NCBI GenBank assembly: GCA_903813345.2
Contig: CAIIXF020000011.1
Coordinates: forward strand, 1,264,571-1,328,570
Direction of reading: 5' to 3'
Source: Owenia fusiformis
Lineage: Eukaryota > Annelida > Polychaeta > Sabellida > Oweniidae
DNA length: 64,000 bases
Part shown: positions 1 through 10,310 of the stretch, in pieces
How the letters are laid out: each line of letters begins with the position of its first letter
Position numbering within the stretch: the stretch's first letter is position 1
The notes under the pieces: model-generated
Told to the model about the DNA's origin: nothing
The model's database searches: none
What the model saw: the letters and a program-made list of their open reading frames with translations, nothing else
Position numbers and translations under genes: made by a program

Positions 1-118
1 CAATTTGAACAGATTCTTTAATTCATATTCCGATTATACAATGATAATTTATTCCATTTGAGTTTACTATATGCCAAAAGAAAGAACGATTACACAATAC
101 TATTTTATTCTATTCCAG

Positions 119-1897
119 TCCACTGTATGCCAAAAGAAACAGCGAGTTTCTGCCGAGAGTCTTTCAAAGACGATATCTGCAACTTAGAATGCGACAGCGA
201 GAACGGACTCTACGACGGGTTCGACTGTGTGGATATTGCAGTCCCTTGTAAATTCGAAGACTACTGTAAACAGCATTTTGGCGACGGCACTTGCGACAAT
301 AACTGCGACAACAGCGCATGCGCGTGGGATGGCGGCGATTGCGGCCGAGGGCGCCGATCTATCGCCGATGGTGCCTTAGCGATTGTATTCTATCAGAGAC
401 CAAAAACAATCAAAAGACATATTAAAAAATATATGCGTTTGATCTCGCAATCACTCAGGACAGTGCTACGAGTGATATTAAACAGTAAGGGGGAACAGGA
501 GATATACCCGTGGAGGGTTGACAATGTTCTAAGGAATGTATCAATGTATTATGAAGATCCCGATGAGTATACAAGAGAATCACGAGGGTAAGCCACGACT
601 GATCAAAGTCTGATTTCTTATTTCATTTCTAGTTATTACTGTGAAAGTTGTGAAGTGAAGCACTTCTTAAATTGATTACTTCGATAAGTGGAACACTTTT
701 TCCACAGTCCCGCTGCAGTTCAAACAGCTCCAAAGTTAAATACCATTTTGAGGTACGAATGATTTTTCACTGAGATAAGTTTTACTGTATTATCAACATT
801 CACACACTACTCGTTTAATCTTTACATTTTTGACTATTAGGGAGAGTATATTTGAACGACATGGAATGACCTTCCTTAATTGTACATAATTTTCGCACAA
901 CGACACCAATCAATAGGGCAGCTCAAAATGTTATGCTTGTCAATATACCGCTATGCCATCTATAAAACAATAGTTTAATATTTTACTATGAGGTTCTACG
1001 ATATGGAAGGAACGAGTGTTAATTGTTCCCATGTATGTTTTTATTTATGAGAAACACAGTCACATTTATTCTACACGTCCTACCTTTATTATGAAAACAA
1101 GGAGTTTGCTTTATACTAGTCATTCCTTAACAAAACTTTACTTCTTTTTACAGATCCGTAGTTTATCTTCAAATAGACAATAGTAATTGCAAAAGGAGGT
1201 GCTTTCGAGATGTCCATACGGCGTCGCAGTTCATAGCGTCCCTCATCAATCAGGGGTGGGATCCAGGTATTCCCTGGCACTCGGTAGGAGGTGAGTAAAC
1301 AGGGACCATTTTAACTTTGGGGAATAAATTAAAATAAGAGTATGCCTTAGTGGTAGAGTGGTAGGGACCAGAGATTTGAGTGGACAGGTTAAGGCATCAC
1401 GTGCGTTCAATGTTTAGATGACCAATTTCCTTTGGAAAACATATGGCCTTCAAAATAAGGAATCAATAAAAAAAAAACATAAAACTATTAGGTTTGATAG
1501 TTGGATTCTATGTACAAAATATATGTCAGTTTGAGCCAGCAGCTTATATTGGAATCATGAATTGCATTAAATAATGTTTATTTCAATTTCAGCTTTGACG
1601 AGAATTGATGAACAAAGATGCCCTAACGAAAATAATACAGTTTTAAATATGGACCTACAAAATGAGGGCTCGCCAAGTCAAAATACAAACTCTAATAATA
1701 ACGATGACGGAGAAGTCATGGTTGAAACTTGGGTGCTAATTGCCGCCATAGGAGGTGGTGCCCTCTTTTTAATTCTCGTACTTGTTCTTATATTTACAAT
1801 TTATAAACTTTCCAATGATAAACAAAAACGACGAACAAAACGTGATGAAATGTATAACATAAAAGACAGAAAATATAAAGAAGGAACGCATGTGTAG
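119..1897 (+). CDS. Notch-like receptor, C-terminal part (3 exons; 5' part outside window)
   Basis: Three exons with matching phases are seen: 119-587, 1154-1290 and 1593-1897 (stop). The first encodes most of one LNR module and a full second LNR (CKFEDYCKQHFGDGTCDNNC followed by the CAWDGGDC signature), then the NOD domain (GALAIVFYQR). The junction to exon 2 reads RGSVVYLQIDN, close to the Notch NODP start RGSIVYLEIDN. Exon 3 has an Asn-rich linker, a membrane helix (WVLIAAIGGGALFLILVLVL) and a basic tail of about 30 residues ending EGTHV. In Notch proteins the LNR-NOD block is the negative regulatory region that hides the ADAM cleavage site. Known Notch receptors continue into RAM, ankyrin and PEST regions; here the stop comes right after the basic stop-transfer segment. 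Either this is a membrane receptor or ligand-trap paralogue without an intracellular effector, or an alternative last exon. Upstream EGF or other domains lie outside the window. Confidence 0.87.
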
Positions 1898-2580
1898 CGA
1901 ACACAGATCTACCGTTCGATTTTAGCTACGCTACAACGTTAAAAACGAGGCTAAACGGAAGTCATTTTTAGAACCCGTATGTAGATACATCTACAGCTTT
2001 CTGATTGTAAATTTTGTACAGTTTTGTCGTTACAAGCTTATATAATTAATATATTATGTATATATAATGTTGTTATTTCTATAACTGATCTGATTTCTAT
2101 GGATGCTTTTTAACAATTTGCCAAGATTTTGTAAATGTTTGAATAATACATTATTGTGAAACAATTAGATAGAACAATAATATAATATTTCATTGACGTT
2201 TTTGAAATTATCGAAGTCTACAAAAACAAAAAGTAAATTTAAATAGTCATTAATAATTGAGAGGTGAATGGCAAATTTGTAATTGTGATATATTTTATTG
2301 TACGTTTATTAGTTTGTCGTACATCTGTGTGACTTGAGTTTCGATACTCAAGAAATAATGGTTTCCATTACTCATCGGAATAGCACATTCGACTCCTCGG
2401 GTGAGGTTGGAGCAACTGAAGCCTTTTGAATTAAGATGTCGGAATACGATCACTGTATCATCTCTTGTCATGTTCGAGGTTTAGGGTGTAACACCTCAAT
2501 TTAAAAGCCTAGTTAAGAACTCGTATTCCCGGCAGTATATGTTATATCTTGGATCGTGGTCGAGACATGCTCCTTCCACC
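1898..2580. other. 3' flank of Notch-like gene, no gene seen
   Basis: AT-rich sequence after the stop codon. No canonical AATAAA close to the stop was found, and no coding region is supported. Confidence 0.5.
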
Positions 2581-2584
2581 ATTC

Positions 2585-2640
2585 TCTCTAATGCCTGGGT
2601 CACATTTGCTCCAAACCAATGGCCGGCGCCCGGCCGATTG
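2585..2640 (+). repeat. fragment of a dispersed repeat (GTCACATTTGCTC motif)
   Basis: The string GGGTCACATTTGCTCC followed by a GC-rich GGCCGGCGCCCGGCC palindrome resembles the repeat seen twice at 20390-20650. It sits immediately upstream of the truncated LINE. Family unknown. Confidence 0.35.
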
Positions 2641-2641
2641 A

Positions 2642-3777
2642 GTGTTTTGTTCAATATTGTATTTAATTTTGAATAAAATACTCAATAACCCCCTTGTTGC
2701 CGTTAAGCTATTAAAAACAATTGTGTTTCCCGCTGCCATGTTCGGCTGCGAGTTATGGACAACATCCAATGTAGAACTACACGCACTTAACGTTACCATT
2801 CGAAAAATTGCAAAAATAATACAAGGATTTGAGCAAAACGTCTCATCGGAAGTTGTCCTCTCTACGCTCGGTTTACTGTCAATTGAGAGTTATATAGACA
2901 GAGCAAAGCTGTTGTTTTTTGATAGACTATGCAGAGCCACTCATGTTTTCACAAAACAATTGTTTCTATATAGACTCTCCTCATTTTTAGTTCAGAAAAA
3001 TGAAATCTGTAATGGTCTTATTAAAGACGTCATGTCAATGGAGTATGGCTATGTACAGGAGTCAATTCAAGACTTTCTCAGATCTGGCCAACTTATGACC
3101 AAAGTAAAATTTAAAATGATGTGTACTAATCAAATAAAATTAAATGAAGAAACAAAATGGCGTGCCCGAGTAAATGCGGATGATTCATTATCATTATTTT
3201 CGAATGTACAATTGTCAATAGAACCTTCGGTTTTATGGACACTTGGTCAAAAGGCTACCGAGCAACTTTGGGAATTAGCCCACATACTGTATTTGACCAC
3301 ACCTGCAAGATTTAGGTTATATCAATGTAAACGTTGCAAAGATTTTACTGGCTCGATAGTCACACATTTCATGAAATGTGGTGAACTTATAAATGAAAAG
3401 AATGATTTCATTGAAAACTATATTTTCAACTCCCTGTCCGTAGAGAATTGTGTCAAATTACTCGACATGGAGGAAAATATAGTCTTAGAAACAATACTTG
3501 GCAGCAGAGTTGACTTTCAACTCGATGATACTCAATTTACCGAGTTCATTCTTTCCTGTGCAAGGGGCTTAGCACACATAGACATTTTCTTTAAATCATG
3601 CTAATTCAATGCGCGTATATATGTTTTATATGAATAGGTGTAAATAGATACTTACTATGAAACGCTGCGATAATTGCAGAACTACTTTGTAATATGTAAA
3701 TTTTAAAGTTGTTTTTGTTCTATAAATTTGTAAATCTTCTTATAAGGAGGAAATAAAGATACAATACAATACAATTG
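2642..3777 (+). mobile_element. 5'-truncated non-LTR retrotransposon (LINE), 3' end of ORF2 with tail
   Basis: An uninterrupted 320-codon frame (2642-3604) begins near the end of the reverse transcriptase region. VFPAAMFGCELW matches the common LINE pattern VLPxALYGCELW, followed by an ELHALNVTIRKIAKIIQG segment and the GLLSIESYIDRAKLLFFDRL segment typical of the post-RT part of animal LINEs. A CxxC...H...C cluster (YQCKRCKDFTG then VTHFMKC, about residues 228-246) looks like the C-terminal zinc-binding motif of such ORF2 proteins. The 3' untranslated part ends in AATAAA and three ATACA pentamers instead of poly(A). The true coding part probably starts near 2670; the first ATG codons are not a natural start. 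The clade cannot be fixed without the RT core. Confidence 0.8.
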
Positions 3778-4740
3778 ATCATTACTTCAAGAGATTTTAC
3801 ACCTTGCATAACTATTTTATATTATTGTTAATTGTAAGTAAATGATATAAGTGTCTTACTAAATGTCATGCTTGTTGTAATTTTGAATATTTTTAAAATG
3901 GTATGCAATGTTGGCGACAATCAATTCACTGTACAAATGTGTCATGCGTGACCTACCTTAATTTGATAAAACTGAATTGAGTTAAAATATGTTTAAATCG
4001 AACACCGATGAAACTGTTTGATTATGCTCATACTGAGAGGCGTTCGTTATAAAACGTTCGGTATTTTACTGTAGTTCTGACATGTACACTCGTATGCACT
4101 TCAATCAGATCGACTTGTCCAATCTAGGTTTTTACAGAAATACTGTAAGCAACTGGTTGAGCATGTGCGTTTTCTTATGGAAAAATACAAACCCTGCTTC
4201 GAAGATTTTGGAATGTTTGTTGATGTCTTATTTTTGTCAAAATCTAGACTTACAAAATTTGATTGTAGATGAAGTAAACTTTCATTTATGCTTTGTTGGC
4301 AATTTTCTGTAAATAAAATGAACGATTTTTACAAAATGTCTTGCTATTCTGATATAGAAAATTGAATTTCTCAATTAGTTCTTCACAATATTTTTAGATG
4401 AGCAACCTTCTCAATCACGTTTATATATCGTAAATGATGAATGTAGAACTATTCTGAATTCATAGAAAAATGCTAGTGTAAGTAAATTATCCAATGTATA
4501 GCATATTTTTGAAAATACACAATTCAGATAGTTTGTTGATCAAATTGGCTTTTTACGTCAAAATCAAGTTTTGTCAAAGCGTAGTATATCAAATCTTATG
4601 GATTCAGATTGAAGCTAGTCTTTGGTATGCAGAAGAAAATATGTACAATTCAAATATTGCAAAATGTTTTACTTGAGGGAGTCACTTCATGTATTGTATA
4701 TTTATGTGTACAGATCTAAAAAATATTGTACATTTTTGTG
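3778..4740. other. intergenic, no gene seen
   Basis: AT-rich sequence with short open frames of 60-76 codons that show no recognisable domain or splice context. Confidence 0.45.
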
Positions 4741-4745
4741 CACGT

Positions 4746-4956
4746 CAGGCCCGTAGCAAGGGGGGTTCGCAGGGTTCGGGCGAACCCCCCCCCCCCTGGC
4801 CAAAAATTCTTTCAAAATCATGCAGTTTTTCACCATTTTGAGCACTTCTCTTGTGATTTTAGCCATATTTGGGCCAAAATTGTCAAATGTGAACCCCCCT
4901 GGAAATTTTTAAAAACTGAACCCCCCCCCCCTTGGCAAATCCTGGCTACGGGCCTG
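4746..4956. mobile_element. non-autonomous DNA transposon with CAGGCCCGTAGC ends
   Basis: The ends are CAGGCCCGTAGC and its complement GCTACGGGCCTG, a perfect 12-bp terminal inverted repeat. The interior has two long C runs and GAACCCCCC motifs in both halves. CACGT flanks both sides (4741-4745 and 4957-4961), a likely target duplication. Elements starting CAGGCCCGTAGC are common in marine invertebrates and are usually placed near hAT; a 5-bp duplication is short for hAT, so the superfamily is left open. Total 211 bp, no coding capacity; the frames read here are artefacts. Confidence 0.8.
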
Positions 4957-5026
4957 CACGTGGTGCTCAAATTGTATATTGGGTGTATTATTTAAAGTGT
5001 ATCATAATGCATCTACTGCTTAAATT

Positions 5027-5310
5027 GTGTATCGGTTGCATTTCGTTCAGTGTATCATTGTACGCTTCAGAAAACACGTGTTTATCTCAACTGAGTTGTG
5101 TATTTATCTGCCTTCCAGGAAATTGTGTATTTGTCACATTTTACACAAATATTGTGTAGTTGTCGCATTTCAATACATTTTGTATTCAAATGCCTCTCAA
5201 AACACTATTTATTTGTCACTTTTCAGTACATTATATCTTCGAATGCACCCCTCAGAGCATTATGTATTTGTCGGATTTGATAACATTGTGTATGTGTCTG
5301 TATTGAGTAC
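5027..5310. repeat. degenerate tandem repeat (about 50 bp, TTGTGTATTTGTC core)
   Basis: TTGTGTAT followed by TTGTC or TGTCGCATTT recurs about every 45-55 bases, each copy ending in a CATTTT or TACATT stretch. This explains the overlapping open frames in all three frames here. Strongly diverged, so an old array. Confidence 0.5.
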
Positions 5311-5319
5311 ACTGTCTTA

Positions 5320-6640
5320 ATATGTGCACTCTATGAAACGTATTATTAGAAATAATGGCTTATGTAAAACTACCTTAGCCCACTGTGTACGTGCATCACG
5401 TACATTGGTTACAGTTTTGTATGAAAATGAGAATAAATTGAAGAAAACCTAATTAACTATTCTCTTGTTTACTATGTCATTTTAAACATAAATGTGAATA
5501 CTGGGTGACTCAAAAATACATAAGGGTTATGTAGAGGGATATATTATGCATATCTACCTGATGGACCGAATGTAGATGTGCATATCTCACGAGGGATAAA
5601 CCTCATTTCCAAACTGACCGTACATAACTGCTGTATCCTATACCCAGTGCAGTTTTCTAAAGAAATTCAAATTATTTTTAAACTTTTTTTTCAAAGCAGG
5701 AAGATATGCCCTGGAGCGGGAGATATGGAGGTTCTGGATATGGAAACCTCAACATCAGGATATGGGAAATATCTTACCAACTTATCTCCCTAAACGCTAC
5801 TTGGCATAGGATAAAGTGGTATATTTTAAGAGGAACTGATCAATTTAAACATGTAGGTTGAATCTTTTTTGAATCTGTATATTGTCCAAAGCATAAAATA
5901 ATTCAAGCAATGAGTTGAGATATCATGATTCCATCTAAATACGATCTCTCATAGGATCCTCATTTGCCTTTGATTCAGTTTCGGACAACTTTCCCAGATA
6001 ATAGGGAGGTCAAGATACACGTTTTAAGAGAAGCTGTACGCTGTACCTGTAACCTCGGTACATATCATATTGACACTCAGCAGTGTCGCCCTCGGTCAAT
6101 ATATTTTCCTCTACTGATATCATATTTTTCCTCGGAATAAAATTCATATTCCATTCCTCCCATTAAATAACCTCTGTATATCACTATTAGCAACGCATTT
6201 TTTCACGTAATACCAAATTCGTTTTCAATCATTTAAAAGCATTAATTCAAAAACACACAACATAAAAGTAAATACTTTATAACTGTAATAAAAATGTATT
6301 TCCCAAAGTTACATACAGATAACACCAAAAAATTAAATCATCTTGGTTAATAATCTCGAATATCATACAAATATAATAATTCTCTATATATCTATGAGTA
6401 AGTTTTGCATTAAGCCCTTGTTTTCAATTAATGGTCCTTTTCTCAAAATATGGTAAAGTTATGGATCCACAAGTCAATTGTTTAATTATTTGGTCAATCT
6501 GAGAACAATTCATATGTGGATCTGTCACTAGTGGCGTATGGAGAATTTCAGGGTATAGATGCTAGGATACAACAAATTCACATCCCCTTGTGCAATATGC
6601 AGAGTCTCTAATTAGATAACATATTTCAACAGTAAACTTA
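5320..6640. other. intergenic, no gene seen
   Basis: No open frame with recognisable content, and no clear repeat was identified. Confidence 0.4.
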
Positions 6641-6870
6641 TATCATGATATTTCCAGGTGAATAACATCAATGAATATCATGATACTTCCAGGTGAATAA
6701 CATCAGGGAATATCATGATATCAAGGTGAATAACATCAGGGAATATCATGATACTTCCAGGTGAATAACATCAGGGAATATCATGATATCAAGGTGAATA
6801 ACATCAGGGAATATCATGATATCCAAGTGAATAACACCAGAGAATACCATGATACTTCCAGGAATCTGAT
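6641..6870. repeat. minisatellite with ATATCATGATA palindrome in each unit
   Basis: About six units built from AATATCATGATA, then CTTCCAGGTGAATAAC or TCAAGGTGAATAAC, then ATCAGGG. Units alternate between longer ones (with CTTCCAG) and shorter ones (with CAAG), spaced about 33-40 bases. Just downstream TTTCAACAATCGACAAG is repeated twice. Confidence 0.8.
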
Positions 6871-7690
6871 ATGATATGTTATCTTTCATCTGATCTTTCA
6901 ACAATCGACAAGTTTACATATTTCAACAATCGACAAGTTTACATATTCTATTTTTCAGCTTTAAGTTGAGAGATAATTCCTTGATGCAAGAACACAAATT
7001 ATGACCAATCAAATTACATATTCAGTATAAAACCTATATAAGTGGAATACTTTTAGTACCTAAATAGTATTCCACTTGGGAGGTGTTCCACTTACAGAGG
7101 TCCATTTTACATTAGTGAATGAGAAAAGATGTTCCACTTCAGCAGGTGTTCCACTTCATAGGTTTACCCTTCACATAATTATAAGTTCACATACAGTGAT
7201 ACTGTATAACATTATTATAAAATACATTTTTAATGTGACTTGTACACTCGTCATAAGTATTTTTGCACTGCGATAAGAAAAACATAATATGTCGCAGAAC
7301 TAACAAAAAAATAGTTTTTTAAGAAAAACAATGCTGTGACAGAAAAAAAATTAACACGGAAGCACACATATCCTGTCCGTGACCCTTCATTTCATGTGTT
7401 AGGACATGGTATCGTGGCTCATCTAGGGGCCTCATTGAACTTGTGAATTCAAGGCTGTATGGTAAGGCCCCTAATTTAGCCATGATAACATGTTCGACTA
7501 CACAATATGATGGGGCCTGGACCCATGAATAAGATTATTTTCGAAGCTGATGTGTAAACAGTATGATTATAGTAATCACAAATTCAAATGAGACTCAAAA
7601 TATACATATAATCTATGTTACTCATTGGTGCGCTCTTTATGAAATAGTGAATGCAATAGTTTTGGTTTGGATAATCATCTCTATTTAAAG
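6871..7690. other. intergenic, no gene seen
   Basis: AT-rich. Near 7070-7160 GTTCCACTT recurs several times. No gene is supported. Confidence 0.4.
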
Positions 7691-8045
7691 ACAGTAACTC
7701 TTTAAGGATTTTAATGCAAAGCAATGGCCCTTTTGGAATTAGAAATATTGATAATAACCCTTTAAGACTTTAATAAAAGAGACAGTGACCCTTTAAGGAA
7801 TTTTATGCAAAGCAATTGCCCCCTTGGAATTAAACACATAGATAGTTACCCTTTAAGACTTTAGTAAAAGAGACAGTGGCCCTTTAAGGATTTTTATGCA
7901 AAGCAATTGCCCTCTTGGAGTGAACAATATAGGTAGTAACCCTTTAAGACTTTAGTAAAAAAGACAGCGACCATGAAATAAGAATAGACCAAGTGACCCT
8001 TTAAAATGACTATAAAAGAGACAGTGTCCCTTAAAGACTTTACTT
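7690..8045. repeat. tandem repeat with CCCTTTAAG blocks
   Basis: A composite unit of about 118 bp occurs roughly three times: CCCTTTAAGGA, ATGCAAAGCAATTGCCC, a short spacer, AACCCTTTAAGACTTT, then AAAAGAGACAGTG. CCCTTTAA appears in both halves of each unit, so the long unit is itself an old duplication. Confidence 0.75.
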
Positions 8046-8111
8046 CAATATCAAACTACTTTCACTAGTATTACAATGAATGCTTGTATGCCAATGTACA
8101 TAATATACATT

Positions 8112-8232
8112 TTGTAAATGATACCACACAATGTAAATGATACCACAAAATGTAAATGATACCACATATTGTAAATGATACCACAAAATGTTAATGATAC
8201 CACATAATGTAAATAATACCACAAAATGTTAA
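8112..8232. repeat. minisatellite, 19-20-bp unit AAATGATACCACAAAATGT
   Basis: About six head-to-tail copies with few changes. It produces a spurious open frame on the minus strand. Confidence 0.85.
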
Positions 8233-10310
8233 ATCTTCAAAGCACCACAATTTTAGCTCAATACAATAGCACCGGACCTCTATACTAGTTAAATGAAAAT
8301 GTTCTCATATAGTTTGGCTTTTTTATATAAAATACAGTATGTAACATATACATGTATTTGTTGTATTGAAGTACAACCAGTCACCATAGTTACGCTGTAA
8401 ACATAATATACATTATTACAGTTCAACAATAATTTAAGTACAGTTTGACCAAAATTTGACTTCAGCTCTTATATCGTTTGATTTTTTTCTCTTTTATACA
8501 CTTTGCATATTGGTATATCATCTTTATATCAAAATATCAAAATGATGCCACATTAGATCAAAATGTCTTTTAAACCATGGACTTTCAACTAGTCTTAACA
8601 TGTACAAAAATATCCTATCAAACAACAGTAGGTAATATGTATGTGAAAACTTCTTTAGAAGAGCAGTCGGGTCAATTTTTGGCTATTTTAGAATCTGTAC
8701 CAAACTAAATGTGTCAATTCGACATCAAATGACTTCAATCTGACATTAAATGGCATCAACTTGACATTGCATGGTGTCAGTTTGACACTTTGATATCTAG
8801 GCTGAACTGTACTGAATAAAATCACAACCAATATAAAGTAACATTTCATAAAATTATATAATCTATAGGATAAAGGATACTATCTTGAAAATATTATAAA
8901 ATACAATTTTTGAAAAACTATTTTCCATAATTTTAAACATCGTTAATTTCAACAGCGTGCAAGTTCACAATATTTTCAAGATATACTCCAGACTATTACA
9001 TCTACCTTCCATATCTAGACTAATACAACATAATGACTATACCCTATTGTCTAATAAATGGACGGTTCTGAACATGAGCATAGTAAAGAGAAAAGGGTCT
9101 TCTAAAACTTTTCAGCTCTAGATTTTTTCAGTTTTAGTTGATTTTGCAGCTCTAATTATTATTTTCCAGCTTTAATATATTTTTCAGCTTCATAGGCCTC
9201 AAAAATATCTTAAATACACTCCATATTATTTCCAGAAATTTTTCAATTAATTAAAAACTTTATAATCGTGTATTTCCTCCCATTTTTGATTTTGCTGGGC
9301 TCAAATTTTCATATTTCAACTGAATAAACTTATTCCAAACGGGAGAGCATGGATACACCGCAACCAAATATGTTTTGTATCAAGAAGATGGCCGAAGCTG
9401 CTTATAGGAACCAATCAAATTCCTTGAAGGGTTAGATCTTCGGCCATCTTTGGTTGCAATCCAAAAATTGTTACCCTTTCCAAAATAGGTATAACATTTA
9501 CATAACACAAACTGGTAAATCCCTTGTACCCTTTGGCAATTTAAACTACACTAAGCCCTGACTAGGTTCAACACTTATATAGTTTAGCATTAAACCAATT
9601 TTAAACATTTTAATAGTCACTGTCATCACTATGTTAACTCCTTGACATCAACATTCTGACATCAACCAACACCACTATTAATACCTGACATCACAATATA
9701 TTTAGCCGACATCATTTTACATATTGACATCACTCTGCTTACTAACATAAAAATTTCCCTGAGAAATTGTCCTTTATGAAAGTTCCTTTGTGAAGGCTCA
9801 TTTATGAAAGCTCATTTTTAATCTGTGAAAGCTCATTTTTAAGAACTCATTTATGAGAGCTCATTTACAAAAGCTCATTTGTGAGTGGTTTTAGGCAAAG
9901 TATGAGGAGATCTGCCTCGTATATTACTTCGTATTTTGCTATAAAAACTCCATTGTCAGTTTCATTTAAAGAGAGAATCAGAACTCAAGAAAAGATTTTT
10001 ACAATAATGTATTATTTTTCTGATTGGTTACCATTGTTATTATTTTGGAGAATTAAAACATTTGTCACCCGTTTTCGAACTTTGAATCCATAATCATTTC
10101 ACCAATTTAAAACATATCGTGAATCTTTTGGGAGATATTGTATTGAGATTGTAAAGAATAGTCAAAAATTAATAGGTCATTTGTGTATGTTGCTTGTAAT
10201 TTCTTCACCCCTATAAATCTGATTCCGACTTTAACAGTTAAATTCACTGTTATCTGTGTATACATTTGCTATACATTATGCTGATGCGGCAGTGTTTGGT
10301 ATAATATTAC
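8233..10310. other. downstream region / probable 3' UTR of the MPP8 homologue
   Basis: No coding region. The part next to 10310 is probably the MPP8-homologue 3' UTR; on its strand an ATTAAA lies at 9611-9616, a possible polyadenylation signal. Degenerate short repeats are present: GACATCAA at 8700-8790 and 9640-9750, and GCTCATTT(A/T)TGAAA at 9780-9880. Confidence 0.4.
9360..9470. repeat. foldback sequence carrying paired AAGATGGCCGAAG
   Basis: CAACCAAA followed by AAGATGGCCGAAG on the left pairs with CTTCGGCCATCTT then TGGTTGC on the right, around a loop of about 35 bases. Either a small inverted-repeat element or a hairpin. AAGATGGC also matches the vertebrate YY1 core, which may be chance. 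Confidence 0.55.

Noticed and set aside
1350-1400. A tRNA-like or SINE head (TAGTGGTAGAGTGGTAGGG)
   Set aside because: No B box follows and no SINE body or tail is seen; it lies in the Notch-like intron.
4726-4995. 89-codon open frame with Pro runs
   Set aside because: It is the translation of C runs in the CAGGCCCGTAGC element.
8040-8222. 60-codon minus-strand open frame
   Set aside because: Product of the AAATGATACCACAAAATGT minisatellite.
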